Of a stretch of 64,000 bases of DNA, positions 25,574-34,198 are shown piece by piece. Numbering within the stretch: position 1 is the first letter of the stretch; each line of letters begins with the position of its first letter. The stretch covers positions 124,001-188,000 of the forward strand of contig NZ_JARXIA010000007.1 in assembly GCF_031127875.1 (NCBI RefSeq), in the 5' to 3' direction. The position numbers and the translations under genes are program-made. This DNA comes from Pelagicoccus sp. SDUM812005. GTDB taxonomy: Bacteria; Verrucomicrobiota; Verrucomicrobiia; Opitutales; Opitutaceae. The notes below the pieces were generated by a model, which was not told the origin of the DNA, searched no databases, and worked only from the letters and a program-made list of their open reading frames with translations.

Positions 25574-26310
25574 GGCAGCTATTGATCGCTTTCGTTTGCT
25601 TCTTGTGTATGGGAGCATCGGTGAGGGAGCCGGAGGAGTCGCGTCCGCTGAAGGGAGCGGTGGTCGATTCGGAGGGGCGAGAGGCCGAGCTGTCGGAGAT
25701 TTTGGGAGGCAAGCCTTCGCTCCTGATGTTGGGGTATCTGGATTGTCCGCACCTTTGTAGTTGGTCTTTGGCTACGATATGTCGTTCGGTTACCGAATTG
25801 CGGGAGGAGGTCGGTCGAGACTTTCGGGTGGTCTTTCTGAGCCTCGATCCGGATGAGTCGCTGGAGGAATTGGCCGCTGAACGGAGGCGCTTGGAGCGAC
25901 GTTACGGTCGCGGGAACGGATCGGGGTGGCGTTTCTTGAAGGCGGAGGAGGCTGTCGTAAGGCAGGTGGCGAGTCAGGTCGGTTTTGGATACGAAGCGAT
26001 AGACGGTGGAGATTTCTCGCATCCGGCGGCCTTTTTCGTGGTGGATCCGCAAGGAGTTGCGCAGGAGGCCTTTTACGGGCTGGAACTGCCTGCGGCGCGC
26101 TTGGCGGAGGCCTTCGAGGCGGCGAACTCGGGAGACGAACGAAGCTGGGGCGAGGCCTTTTTGATGCTTTGCAAGAAGTACAATCCTTTGACAGGTGGCT
26201 ACGGTCGTGAAGTGGAGGCGACCTTGAGAGTGGGCGGGGGGCTGACGCTTCTGGGACTCCTCTTAGGGGGCTATTGGACATCGAGGTGGAGGAGGCGTCG
26301 CTGGAAATGA
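25570..26310 (+). CDS. SCO1/SenC-family copper chaperone for caa3 oxidase
   Basis: 246 residues from GTG 25570. A signal sequence precedes a thioredoxin-like fold with the copper-binding CPHLC (LGYLDCPHLCSWSLA) and the distal His in GGDFSHPAAFFV. A C-terminal membrane helix (GGGLTLLGLLLGGYW) is present, which is unusual for SCO1 but common for SCO-like genes in ACIII operons. Its role is to deliver copper to the CuA site of the downstream CoxB. Overlaps its neighbours by 4 bases on both sides. Confidence 0.88.
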   Translation: MRQLLIAFVCFLCMGASVREPEESRPLKGAVVDSEGREAELSEILGGKPSLLMLGYLDCPHLCSWSLATICRSVTELREEVGRDFRVVFLSLDPDESLEELAAERRRLERRYGRGNGSGWRFLKAEEAVVRQVASQVGFGYEAIDGGDFSHPAAFFVVDPQGVAQEAFYGLELPAARLAEAFEAANSGDERSWGEAFLMLCKKYNPLTGGYGREVEATLRVGGGLTLLGLLLGGYWTSRWRRRRWK

Positions 26311-27263
26311 AGCCGGGAGTTGTCATGTTTGCATGGTTGCCGGAGCAGGCCTCCACGGTCGCAGGGGAAGTGGATCGCTTGTTCCTGTGGATGTTGGCAT
26401 TCTGCGTCCTCATTCTCGTGCTGACAGTGGCGTTGGTGGTGGGATTTTGCGTCAAGTACCGCAGCTCCAAGAAACGCGACTCGGAGGAAGAATTGTTGGA
26501 GGGGGCGAAGCAGCGGCGCTTGGAGTACCTTTGGATCGTGGCGGCGACGGTGGTTTTTCTCGGATTCTTCGGCTGGTCGGCGAATTTGTACTTTCGCATG
26601 TTCAAGCCGTACGAGGATCCGCTGCGAATTTATGTGGTGGGAAAGCAGTGGATGTGGAAGGCCCAGCATGAGACGGGTCGGGGCGAGATCAACGAGCTGC
26701 ATGTGCCGGTGGGAACGCCGGTGGAGTTGGTCATGAGTTCCCAGGACGTGATCCACTCGTTTTTCGTTCCCGCGTTTCGGCTGAAGCATGACGTTTTGCC
26801 GGGGCGGTACACGCGTATCCACTTCACCGCTACGAAGGAGGGGAGCTACGAACTGTTTTGCGCGGAGCTGTGCGGTACGGAGCATTCCGAGATGATAGGG
26901 CGGATCGTGGTGCTCTCGGAGGAGGGCTACGAAGCGTGGCAGGGAAGGTCTGGTGGGGCGGGACGCTTCGCCGAGAAGGGACGGCAGCTTTATGAGAACC
27001 TCGGCTGCGCGGGATGCCATGAGCCTGGGCGCCTGGTCCCTGCTCCCCCTCTGGACGAGGTGTATGGGCGTTCGGTGGCCTTGGCCAGCGGCGCTAGGGT
27101 CGAGGCGGACCGGCAGTATTTGAGGGATGCGATTCTAGCGCCGAACCAGGAAGTGGTGGCGGGGTTTGAAGCGGTGATGCCCTCCTATCGGGAGCAGTTG
27201 GAGAACGAGGATATAGACGCTTTGGTGGCGTACTTGGTGGAGAAGGGGGCAGCGCATGAGTGA
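26307..27263 (+). CDS. coxB: caa3 cytochrome oxidase subunit II with fused cytochrome c
   Basis: 318 residues from the ATG at 26307. Two membrane helices are followed by the cupredoxin CuA domain with IHSFFVPAF and [12 protein letters not shown] (the Cys, Cys, His, Met ligands). A C-terminal cytochrome c domain carries CAGCHE and a distal Met in VMPSYREQL. The fused cytochrome marks a caa3-type oxidase taking electrons directly from the complex III equivalent. Part of the ACIII operon; stop overlaps coxA by 8 bases. Confidence 0.93.
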   Translation: MKPGVVMFAWLPEQASTVAGEVDRLFLWMLAFCVLILVLTVALVVGFCVKYRSSKKRDSEEELLEGAKQRRLEYLWIVAATVVFLGFFGWSANLYFRMFKPYEDPLRIYVVGKQWMWKAQHETGRGEINELHVPVGTPVELVMSSQDVIHSFFVPAFRLKHDVLPGRYTRIHFTATKEGSYELFCAELCGTEHSEMIGRIVVLSEEGYEAWQGRSGGAGRFAEKGRQLYENLGCAGCHEPGRLVPAPPLDEVYGRSVALASGARVEADRQYLRDAILAPNQEVVAGFEAVMPSYREQLENEDIDALVAYLVEKGAAHE

Positions 27264-28875
27264 GGCAGCGGAGACTAACTACCTAACGGCTGGAAGCAGC
27301 TTACGTTCTTGGCTGCTGACGCGGGACCACAAGCGAATCGCGATTCTGTACGCGATCTCCATCACGGCCTTTTTCCTCGTCGGTGGGGTGGCGGCAGTTT
27401 TGATGCGCTTGGAGCTGGCCACGCCTGGTGGCGATTTAGTGGCCTCGGCTACTTACAACCGACTCTTCACCTTGCATGGAGTGATCATGGTATGGTTTTT
27501 TCTGATACCTTCGATTCCGTCGGTGTTGGGGAACTTTTTGGTTCCCTTGATGATAGGGGCCCGCGACTTGGCCTTTCCTCGCCTCAATCTGGCAAGCTGG
27601 TATGTATTCATGGCAGGGGGCGTTCTGGCGTTGGGGGCTATCTTTGCGGGTGGCGTGGACACGGGGTGGACGTTCTATACGCCGTACAGCAGTACCTACT
27701 CGAACGGGTATGTGGTGGCGATGGTGGCGGGCGTGTTTATCGCTGGATTTTCGTCCATTTTTACGGGTATCAACTTTATGGTTACGATCCACGCCATGCG
27801 AGTGAAGGGCATGGGTTGGTTTCAGATGCCGCTTTTCCTGTGGTCGATGTATTCGACCAGCCTGATCATGGTCTTGGCGACGCCGGTGTTGGCGATCACC
27901 TTGGCGCTGCTGGCGATCGAGCGGGTGGGCGGGATCGGGATCTTCGATCCTGCCATCGGGGGCGATCCCCTGTTGTTCCAGCACTTGTTTTGGTTTTATT
28001 CGCATCCGGCGGTTTACATTATGATCCTTCCCGGGATGGGAGTGGTTAGTGAGTTGATCGCTTGCTTTTCGAGGAATCGAATTTTTGGATACAAGTTTGT
28101 GGCGCTCTCGAGCGTAGCCATTGCGGCTTTGGGATTCTTGGTGTGGGGGCATCACATGTTCGTGAGCAGCCAGTCCGTGGTGGCGAGTCTGGTCTTTTCG
28201 CTCTTGAGTTTCTTGGTAGCGGTTCCTTCGGCGGTGAAGGTATTGAATTGGACGGCGACTTTGTATCGAGGTCGAATCGTCTTTTCGGCCCCGATGCTGT
28301 ACGCGATCGGTTTCATTGGCCTGTTTACTTTGGGCGGTTTGACGGGCTTGATTTTGGCGGCGGTCGCGGTCGACGTGCATGTGCATGACACTTATTTTGT
28401 GGTGGCACATTTTCACTATATCATGGTGGGCGGAATGTTGATGGCCTACCTGGGAGGCTTGCATTTTTGGTGGCCGAAAATAACGGGCAAGCAGTACTCG
28501 AGGCGTTGGGGGCGGGTGTCGGCGGTCCTGGTCTTCCTAGGCTTTAACCTGACCTTCATGCCGCAGTTCGTGCTGGGCTACCTGGGAATGCCGCGGCGGT
28601 ACCACATCTACGCGGAGCAGTTCCAGCTGCTGAACCTTTGTTCGTCTGCCGGGGCGGTGATTCTGGGGCTCGGTTATTTGCTTCCGTTGTGCTATCTGCT
28701 GCATTCGCTCTTTTGCGGGAAGCCCGCGGGAAGCAATCCTTGGTCGGCGACCGGCTTGGAATGGCAGACGGCTTCGCCGCCTCCCGAGCATAATTTCAAC
28801 GGCAGGCCCTCGAGTCCCGGCGAACCGTATCGCTACGATCGGATGGGCAAGGAAGGAGGGAGCGCGGAAGCATGA
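27256..28875 (+). CDS. coxA: caa3 cytochrome oxidase subunit I, A2-type
   Basis: 539 residues with twelve helices. Haem and copper ligands are visible: [26 protein letters not shown] with the His-Tyr crosslink, [10 protein letters not shown] (CuB His pair), and [16 protein letters not shown] (haem ligands). The D-channel glutamate of A1-type oxidases is replaced by the YS motif (WFYSHPAVY), so this is an A2-type oxidase as in Rhodothermus and Thermus caa3. It reduces oxygen to water while pumping protons. Overlaps the next gene by 4 bases. Confidence 0.94.
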   Translation: MSEAAETNYLTAGSSLRSWLLTRDHKRIAILYAISITAFFLVGGVAAVLMRLELATPGGDLVASATYNRLFTLHGVIMVWFFLIPSIPSVLGNFLVPLMIGARDLAFPRLNLASWYVFMAGGVLALGAIFAGGVDTGWTFYTPYSSTYSNGYVVAMVAGVFIAGFSSIFTGINFMVTIHAMRVKGMGWFQMPLFLWSMYSTSLIMVLATPVLAITLALLAIERVGGIGIFDPAIGGDPLLFQHLFWFYSHPAVYIMILPGMGVVSELIACFSRNRIFGYKFVALSSVAIAALGFLVWGHHMFVSSQSVVASLVFSLLSFLVAVPSAVKVLNWTATLYRGRIVFSAPMLYAIGFIGLFTLGGLTGLILAAVAVDVHVHDTYFVVAHFHYIMVGGMLMAYLGGLHFWWPKITGKQYSRRWGRVSAVLVFLGFNLTFMPQFVLGYLGMPRRYHIYAEQFQLLNLCSSAGAVILGLGYLLPLCYLLHSLFCGKPAGSNPWSATGLEWQTASPPPEHNFNGRPSSPGEPYRYDRMGKEGGSAEA

Positions 28876-29546
28876 AGGCTGCAGGCGTGAAGGAAGCGGA
28901 GCTGCAGGCGCAGTTCGACGATGCTGGCCAGCAGGAGCGAGCCAGCGCCCTGGGGATGTGGATATTTTTGGCGACGGAGGTACTCTTCTTCGGGGTGCTT
29001 TTCGTGGGCTATACGGTTTACCGGCTGGCTTATCCGGAGGCCTTCGTTTGGGGAAGCGGCCATCTGGATCTGCGCTTGGGGACCTTGAATACGGCGGTGT
29101 TGCTGGGCAGCAGCTATCTGGTGGCCCTCGGGGCTTTGACGGCGTCGGGCAAGGGAACGTCGCGAAGGGCTCGGCTCTTCTTCGGGGCGGCCGCTTTGCT
29201 CGGTTGCCTGTTCCTGGCGGTTAAGGGGATGGAGTGGTACCACGTATGGGAGGAAGGGCTGTTTCCAGGACGCGGCTCCAGTTCGAATTCGTTTCAGGAA
29301 GGCGCAGAAGGGGGGCGGCTCTTTTTCGGATTTTATTACGTGATGACGGGCCTGCATGCCTTGCATGTGTTGATAGGGGTGTGCGTGCTGGCGGTCATGG
29401 CTGGCGTGGGAGGTCCGCTGGGCTGGAGGCGTCGCATCGGCAATCGGACCGCCTGGGAATTGGCAGGGCTGTACTGGCATTTTGTGGATATCGTGTGGCT
29501 GTTTCTTTTTCCACTGTTGTATTTGATCGAAAGGAGCGGGGGATGA
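28872..29546 (+). CDS. coxC: caa3 cytochrome oxidase subunit III
   Basis: 224 residues with five to six membrane helices. Characteristic segments: [45 protein letters not shown], and [24 protein letters not shown]. The helix count is on the short side of the family. It stabilises proton uptake by subunit I. Overlaps coxA upstream and coxD downstream by 4 bases. Confidence 0.93.
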   Translation: MKAAGVKEAELQAQFDDAGQQERASALGMWIFLATEVLFFGVLFVGYTVYRLAYPEAFVWGSGHLDLRLGTLNTAVLLGSSYLVALGALTASGKGTSRRARLFFGAAALLGCLFLAVKGMEWYHVWEEGLFPGRGSSSNSFQEGAEGGRLFFGFYYVMTGLHALHVLIGVCVLAVMAGVGGPLGWRRRIGNRTAWELAGLYWHFVDIVWLFLFPLLYLIERSGG

Positions 29547-29797
29547 AGCGTTTGACCTATGCGTTTCTTGCATTGCTGCTTCTGCTCGGGGTCTCGGTGT
29601 GGATCGCGACCTTGCCCTTGGGGGCGCTGGGCTGGCCGGCGGGGGTAGCGATCGCCCTCTTGAAGGCCCTAGTGGTGGTCGGGGTCTTCATGGAGTACCG
29701 GCGGCAAAGCTGGGAGTCGAGGGCGGCTGCTTGGGCGGGGGGAGTGTGGCTGCTTTTCCTCCTGGCTCTGGTGTTGGTGGACTTGGGAACGCGTTAG
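29543..29797 (+). CDS. coxD: caa3 cytochrome oxidase subunit IV (COX4_pro-like)
   Basis: 84 residues with three short membrane helices (LTYAFLALLLLLGVSVWIA, GVAIALLKALVVVGVFMEY, WAGGVWLLFLLALVLVDL). The middle helix with ALLKALVVVGVFME matches bacterial oxidase subunit IV. It ends the ACIII-caa3 operon. No clear terminator was seen after it. Confidence 0.88.
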   Translation: MKRLTYAFLALLLLLGVSVWIATLPLGALGWPAGVAIALLKALVVVGVFMEYRRQSWESRAAAWAGGVWLLFLLALVLVDLGTR

Positions 29798-29900
29798 GCG
29801 AGCGGGCGGGAGGGGGCCGAGCGGGCGATTGGTGTTCCGCTACCCGGAGAAAGGAGGCTTGAGACCTAGAGCGTTAAAGCTTTGTTCTGCTCCAAGGAAG

Positions 29901-29916
29901 CGGGATGCAGATTGCA
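29901..29916 (+). promoter_or_regulatory. weak sigma54-like element before the response regulator
   Basis: CGGGATGCAGATTGCA has GG-N10-GC spacing and a perfect TTGCA, but the -24 half lacks TGGC. Confidence 0.25.
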
Positions 29917-29980
29917 ACTTTCTCGATCGTTCGTTACGGATCTGTTGACCTGCGAGGGGAGCGCGGGTTTGTTTTGAACT

Positions 29981-30400
29981 GTGTCAAGCTCTGTGAGGAA
30001 TCCAAATGCGGAAAGCGCCGCTGTCGCTAACCGTACTAAAGGTAAACGTGTTTTGTTGGTTGAGGATAATATCAACCAACAGCGGATGTGCATTCTAGCC
30101 TTCCGGTGCAAGTTTCCGCATCACGAGATGAAGGCGGCGAGCACGGGTCGCGAAGCGTTGCGCATCGCGAAGGACTTTTCGCCCGAAGTGGTTTTGGTGG
30201 ATTTCGGTTTGCCCGATATGGATGGCTCCGAGTTGGGCAAGCTCCTGCGGGAAGATGCGGGCTTGGAGAACGCGGTTTTCATTTCGCTGTCCGGCAGCGG
30301 CGAACCCGAGGATTTTCAACGGAGCGAGGCTGCAGGCTATGTGAAGCATGTCGTGAAACCGCCCGATTTGGACGAATTGGAGCGAGGCTTCTGGGCCTAG
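29981..30400 (+). CDS. Stand-alone receiver-domain response regulator
   Basis: 139 residues from GTG 29981; the exact start is uncertain. A single receiver domain with VLLVEDN, phospho-acceptor Asp in VVLVDFGLPDMDG, conserved Ser/Thr in FISLSGSG and Lys in VVKPP. No output domain is present, so it works by protein contact or as a phosphorelay shuttle. A partner kinase is not adjacent; candidates in the window are the kinases at 4369 and 53779. The next gene is convergent. Confidence 0.85.
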   Translation: MSSSVRNPNAESAAVANRTKGKRVLLVEDNINQQRMCILAFRCKFPHHEMKAASTGREALRIAKDFSPEVVLVDFGLPDMDGSELGKLLREDAGLENAVFISLSGSGEPEDFQRSEAAGYVKHVVKPPDLDELERGFWA

Positions 30401-30490
30401 GGAGAATCCGTAGGGACCGTTTGGATACGAACCGGCGGTTGCTCGACTGCTCACGTAAGGGCGGAAGTGTAGGCCGAAGCGCGCCCAAAC

Positions 30491-30519
30491 GAAAATAGCC
30501 GAGTCCTAGGACTCGGCTA
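30491..30519 (-). terminator. Terminator between convergent regulator and BON genes
   Basis: A perfect 24-bp palindrome (TAGCCGAGTCCT / AGGACTCGGCTA) at 30496-30519. On the minus strand it is followed by TTTTC, so it mainly ends the BON gene transcript. Confidence 0.75.
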
Positions 30520-30547
30520 CGGGAAAGTTCGTTGAGGACTTCCTATC

Positions 30548-31414
30548 TTAGTACTTGCGGACCTTGATGGAGTTCTCGATCTGGAGGTCGCTGTTTTCCT
30601 CGGCGAGCTCGGCGGCGCGCTTCTTGGCTTCTTCGCTCTTTACGGTACCCTTCAGGACGATGCGGTCATCCTTTTTCTCGACCGTTACGCTGGCGAGATC
30701 GGTAGCGTTGTCGCCGGAGATGAGGGCGCCGCGAACGAGGGTGACGTCGTCGTCGAAGGATTGCTTGGCGCTGTAGTAGCCTTGGCTGTCGTCAGCGCTG
30801 TCGAAGTCGATGGGCTCTTGCTCTGCGAGGGCAACGACTTGGCTCTTGGTGGAAGCGAGCGTGAAGCGTTCCTTGCGGGCGTCCCAGGAGAGCTCGTTGG
30901 CAGGAACAGCGACGATGTCGTCACCGATGCCGAATAGTCCGCCTACGGAGATAAAGGCCGTGACGCGGCCCTGGCCCTGCATGGACTGGCTTCGCATGGA
31001 CGACTGGCTCTGCATGGATTGGTCTAGTTCGCCCCACTGGCTGTTGGCGTCAGGCAGGTGCGTTCCCTTGTTTTCCTTCCGATCCTTGTCCATGTGACCC
31101 TTGTTGAGGGAAGAGGGAAGGCCGCTGATGCCGATGTCGGCGATGTCGCCGATCTTTTCGCCTGCGTTGTCGTACACGGAGGCTCCGATGAGGTCCTTAG
31201 CGGTGACTTGACGATCGAGCGAGTCTTGCGTCACGCGGTGCATGCGCTGCGATCCCATGGCGCTCTGGTCGTGGCGGTCGTACTGCGAGTGGGCGCTCGC
31301 TTGCTTGCTTTGGTCGTTACGGTTGTATTTCGAGGAATCGTCCTTTGCGGCGAATCCTGTCGTTGCGATTGCGGTTGCTGCGATTGTCGCAGGAATGATG
31401 TGTGAGATTTTCAT
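30548..31414 (-). CDS. Periplasmic PRC-barrel and BON-domain protein (OsmY-like)
   Basis: 288 residues from the ATG at 31414. A signal peptide (MKISHIIPATIAATAIATTGFA) is followed by a Gln/Ser/Asp-rich linker. A PRC-barrel-like segment (LIGASVYDNAGEKIGDIADIGI...FISVGGLFGIGDDIVAVPANEL) is interrupted by a low-complexity insertion of SMQSQS-type repeats. A C-terminal BON domain (VTLVRGALISGD...VTVEKKDDRIVLKGTVKSEEAKKRA) binds membranes or lipids in relatives such as OsmY. This is a typical envelope stress protein. A very good sigma54-like element lies at 31490-31506. Confidence 0.82.
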   Translation of the reverse strand: MKISHIIPATIAATAIATTGFAAKDDSSKYNRNDQSKQASAHSQYDRHDQSAMGSQRMHRVTQDSLDRQVTAKDLIGASVYDNAGEKIGDIADIGISGLPSSLNKGHMDKDRKENKGTHLPDANSQWGELDQSMQSQSSMRSQSMQGQGRVTAFISVGGLFGIGDDIVAVPANELSWDARKERFTLASTKSQVVALAEQEPIDFDSADDSQGYYSAKQSFDDDVTLVRGALISGDNATDLASVTVEKKDDRIVLKGTVKSEEAKKRAAELAEENSDLQIENSIKVRKY

Positions 31415-31489
31415 GTTCAGTTGGTTATTATTTACAGATAATATAGTTTCAGTTTCGGGATCCGATAGGATCGATTCCGAGAACCCTAT

Positions 31490-31506
31490 TGCTAGCATCG
31501 CGCCAA
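31490..31506 (-). promoter_or_regulatory. sigma54-like promoter of the BON-domain gene
   Basis: Minus-strand TTGGCGCGATGCTAGCA with GG-N10-GC spacing and the full TTGGCGCG box. The predicted leader is about 65 bases. Confidence 0.6.
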
Positions 31507-32039
31507 GTATCATTCCGTGCCGCTAGGCCCTCTGCTATATAGTAGAAACTTATATTTGCTAAAGGCGCCGGGAGCGGATGCATGCTTTTCGCATGCGTGT
31601 TCCCTCTATTTTGGTGCGCTTTGCGAAGGGGAAACACTTTATTGTACCCGGATAAACAATGAGGTCGCCGCTTTACGCGGATCGAGGTAAAAGGGGGCAG
31701 CGTTGGCAGGGGGCGCGGAATTTCAAGGCGGCGGTGAAGCGAAAGGGTTTACCGGGCGTTCCGCCGCGCCGGGGTTGTCTCGGAACCTTGCTAGGTCGCG
31801 CTCCTAGGTCAGGTCACGAGCTTTGTATCGAAACACCGCTGGCCTCTGGAATGGGCGCCTCGTTTCGCCGCGAGCTTGGTAAGTGCGAGATGCAATAAGG
31901 AAAGTGGCAATTTGTTACCCGTAAGCGGCTAGCTTCGAGGGTGCGGACTGGGAAGGCATTTTTTTGTTCGCGCGTTATTCCTTTGTTAAGGGGGCTGGTG
32001 GGGGCGCTGACTGAGAAGGAAACCGGCGTATAGGGGATT

Positions 32040-32055
32040 TGGCGCGATTTTTGTA
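32040..32055 (+). promoter_or_regulatory. degenerate sigma54-like element before the gene at 32133
   Basis: TGGCGCGATTTTTGTA. The -24 half is perfect, but the -12 half reads TTGT instead of TTGC. Confidence 0.3.
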
Positions 32056-32132
32056 GTTAAGCGGGCCCTCGACTTTGGCATGCCTCCAAGGTCTGGGATT
32101 TCCTGTACCAACTAACCATCAACCCAACGCGA

Positions 32133-32525
32133 ATGAACCTACTACGCTCGTCGGCTTGCAGCACTCCAGAAATCGATATCCGCAATAAAGATCGGGGACG
32201 GATGGCGCCCCCGTACAGTCGTGAAACGCGCATCCGAAGCTTGTCGGATTGCGTCGCTTGGATCGTCAGGATCGCGAAAGCGTTGGAGAAGGAGTTCTGG
32301 TTGCCGTTCGCGTTGCGCGGGGCGATTCTCGAAGGCATTGCCAGCTTGCGCCGACTGGCTGACGATGGCGGCTTGAGTCGTTCGAAGGCGATCGAGATCG
32401 TGGGCCAGTTGAAGTCCTGCTGCTTATTTTACAAGGACTTGTTCGGCCACTCGCAGACCTTGAACCTCGTGAGCGAGCTCGCCGATGAGGTCGCCATGCA
32501 GGAGAAGTGGTCCTTTTCGAACTAG
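32133..32525 (+). CDS. Small helical protein, paralogue of the protein at 60727
   Basis: 130 residues, no known family. It is helical and soluble, with an extended basic N-terminus. Its core (LEKEFWLPFALRGAILEGIA and onward, about residues 50-103) lines up without gaps with the protein at 60727-61122 (LDQENWLPRELKQNVRAGCA) over 53 positions with about 17 identities, including W-L-P, G/A pairs, L-S, and a C-x-x-Y. The two thus form a small family. Function unknown; both sit next to possible -24/-12 elements and stress genes. Confidence 0.65.
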   Translation: MNLLRSSACSTPEIDIRNKDRGRMAPPYSRETRIRSLSDCVAWIVRIAKALEKEFWLPFALRGAILEGIASLRRLADDGGLSRSKAIEIVGQLKSCCLFYKDLFGHSQTLNLVSELADEVAMQEKWSFSN

Positions 32526-32572
32526 GAGCCAGCGAGGAACACGATAGGGCGGGCCGGAAGCCTGTGGCTTGA

Positions 32573-33079
32573 ATGGATGTTCTGATAGAGGTAGCGAGCG
32601 TCGAGGAGCAGATCGTTCTCCTGCTTAAGGTTTTCGGAGCCATGGCCCTTGGCGGAGTCATCGGCCTGGAGCGGGAGCTCAACGATCGGCCGGCGGGATT
32701 TAGAACTCACATGCTCGTCGCGGGCGCCTCGTCCGTGTTGGTCAACGTGGGTGAATACCTGGTGCGATGGTACGCGCAGGACGGGCTCTCGGAGCTGGTG
32801 GAGGCGGATCCGTTCCGAACGATCGGGGCGGTGGTGACCGGGATCGCGTTTCTAGGGGCGGGCACCATCATCCAAAAGGAGAAGAAGATGACGGTGCATG
32901 GTTTGACCACGGCGGCCTCCCTTCTTTTCTGCGGGACGATCGGCATCGCGTCCGCGGTGAACCTTTGGGTGTTCGCGGTGGCGCTGACCTTGTCCAGCGT
33001 AGTGTTGCTGCGGTTGTTGCATCGCTTCGAAGGGTGGCTGCTGAAGAAGAAAAAGGCGCCGCTGGATAAGTCGTTATAG
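32573..33079 (+). CDS. MgtC/SapB-family membrane protein
   Basis: 168 residues with four membrane helices. The family signatures are complete: GAMALGGVIGLERELNDRPAGFRTHMLVAGASSVLV and RTIGAVVTGIAFLGAGTIIQKEKKMTVHGLTTAASLLFCGTIGIA. It lacks the C-terminal ACT-like domain of Salmonella MgtC, so it is a short SapB-type form. Such proteins help survival in low magnesium or stress by acting on ATP synthase or phosphate uptake. It starts 48 bases after the preceding gene. Confidence 0.88.
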   Translation: MDVLIEVASVEEQIVLLLKVFGAMALGGVIGLERELNDRPAGFRTHMLVAGASSVLVNVGEYLVRWYAQDGLSELVEADPFRTIGAVVTGIAFLGAGTIIQKEKKMTVHGLTTAASLLFCGTIGIASAVNLWVFAVALTLSSVVLLRLLHRFEGWLLKKKKAPLDKSL

Positions 33080-33099
33080 CATTTGTTTGGATCCCCTAG

Positions 33100-33115
33100 T
33101 GGCGCGGCATTTGCA
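33100..33115 (+). promoter_or_regulatory. sigma54-like promoter of the DJ-1/PfpI gene
   Basis: TGGCGCGGCATTTGCA, with GG-N10-GC spacing and both halves near perfect. The predicted leader to the ATG at 33191 is about 65 bases. Confidence 0.65.
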
Positions 33116-33190
33116 GGCTTTGTAGCGACCTTTAACGGATGGATTCCGTGGGTCGATAACTAGAAATATAGAATGGGAGAATATAATACT

Positions 33191-33745
33191 ATGATTGAAT
33201 TATCAGGAACGAAGGTGGCCCTTTTAGTGGCTGACGGATTTGAGCAGGTTGAGTTCGTGGATCCTAAGGCAGCCTTGGAAAAGGCTGGCTCCACGGTGGA
33301 AGTCATTTCTCTCGAGGAGGGAGAGGTGCAAGGAGTGAATCACGGCGAAAAGGCGGATCGCTTCCCCGTGGACAAGGTATTGTCCAGCTCGAGCGAAGCG
33401 AGCTACGCCGCCCTCCTGCTACCAGGCGGAGTCATGAATCCAGATACCTTGAGAGCGAAGCCGGAAGTATTGAATTTCGTGCGATTGTTTTTCGAGCACG
33501 ACAAGCCGGTCTACGCTATCTGTCACGGGCCTCAGATCCTGGTCAGCGCCAATGTGGTGCGGGGCCGCAAGATGACTGGATACCACTCGATAGAAGCCGA
33601 CCTCAGGAATGCGGGAGCGCAATGGGTGGACGACTCGGTAGTGGTCGATGGTAATTTGGTGACGAGCCGTAATCCGGACGATCTTCCCGATTTTTGTCGG
33701 GCCATCGTGGAGCACTTGGCTGATCACCTCGCTGCGTATCGCTAG
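33191..33745 (+). CDS. DJ-1/PfpI-family protein (YhbO-like deglycase/chaperone fold)
   Basis: 184 residues from the ATG at 33191, which has GGGAG before it; an ATG at 33173 is also in frame. Features of the class I glutamine-amidotransferase-like fold are visible: VALLVADGFEQVEF with the conserved Glu, YAALLLPGGVMNPD, and the nucleophile elbow AICHGPQIL with Cys and His. Homologues (YhbO, YraA, PfpI) act as deglycases or stress chaperones on glyoxal-damaged molecules, a fit to the adjacent stress genes and the VOC protein. Strong -24/-12 element upstream. Confidence 0.9.
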   Translation: MIELSGTKVALLVADGFEQVEFVDPKAALEKAGSTVEVISLEEGEVQGVNHGEKADRFPVDKVLSSSSEASYAALLLPGGVMNPDTLRAKPEVLNFVRLFFEHDKPVYAICHGPQILVSANVVRGRKMTGYHSIEADLRNAGAQWVDDSVVVDGNLVTSRNPDDLPDFCRAIVEHLADHLAAYR

Positions 33746-33858
33746 GCCAATAGAATTGCCGTAGGGCGAAACGGGTCCGAGCGGATGCGTTTCGCGTCTC
33801 TTTGCGGGGGCGTGAGCCCGTGGCATCAAGTTTGGAAGAGGTAAAGGGGGAGATGGAG

Positions 33859-34176
33859 ATGAAGGACAAGGAAGGTCAAGAGATCGATATCGATCTGGAA
33901 AACGGCGAGCGTATTCGAATTGCGAGTACGCATATCGGCGAGCCCGAGAAGGCCTTGGTGGTGGAGCGGGCTATGGAGCTGGCAGCACTCGAAAGCCGCC
34001 CCGGAGCTCCGGAGAGCGAAGATTTCGAGAAGGCCGCCAAGGAATTGAGCGTGGATGCGCGCGTTATGGATAGAGGGGGATCTGTCGATTTGGATGGGAG
34101 CGGGTCGGGCTTGGGTTCGACGCAGGTGCTCAACCAAGGCGATGGAGCGGATCCCGAAATCCATTCAGGGAAGTAA
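33859..34176 (+). CDS. Small acidic protein before transaldolase (unknown)
   Basis: 105 residues from the ATG at 33859, which has AAAGGGGGAG 6-8 bases before it; an ATG at 33853 is too close to that site. The N-terminal half is a regular strand-helix-like segment (EIDIDLENGERIRIASTHIGEPEKALVVERAMELAAL) and the tail is Gly/Ser/Asp-rich. No family recognised. It ends 22 bases before transaldolase and is likely in one transcript with it. Confidence 0.5.
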   Translation: MKDKEGQEIDIDLENGERIRIASTHIGEPEKALVVERAMELAALESRPGAPESEDFEKAAKELSVDARVMDRGGSVDLDGSGSGLGSTQVLNQGDGADPEIHSGK

Positions 34177-34198
34177 TGAAAAAGGAGATACAAGTAAG

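Larger units (their letters stand above)
31415..32132. other. Long intergenic region
   Basis: 718 bases between the divergent BON gene and the helical gene at 32133. I see no convincing gene; a frame at 31659-31898 is basic, without domain or ribosome site. The region holds the -24/-12 elements at 31490-31506 (minus) and 32040-32055 (plus). Confidence 0.5.

Noticed and set aside
27436-28464. 342-residue minus-strand frame in coxA
   Set aside because: Gln/His/Arg-rich mirror of subunit I, no motifs.
31659-31898. Possible 79-residue gene in the long gap after the BON gene
   Set aside because: Highly basic, no helix or domain pattern, no ribosome site.
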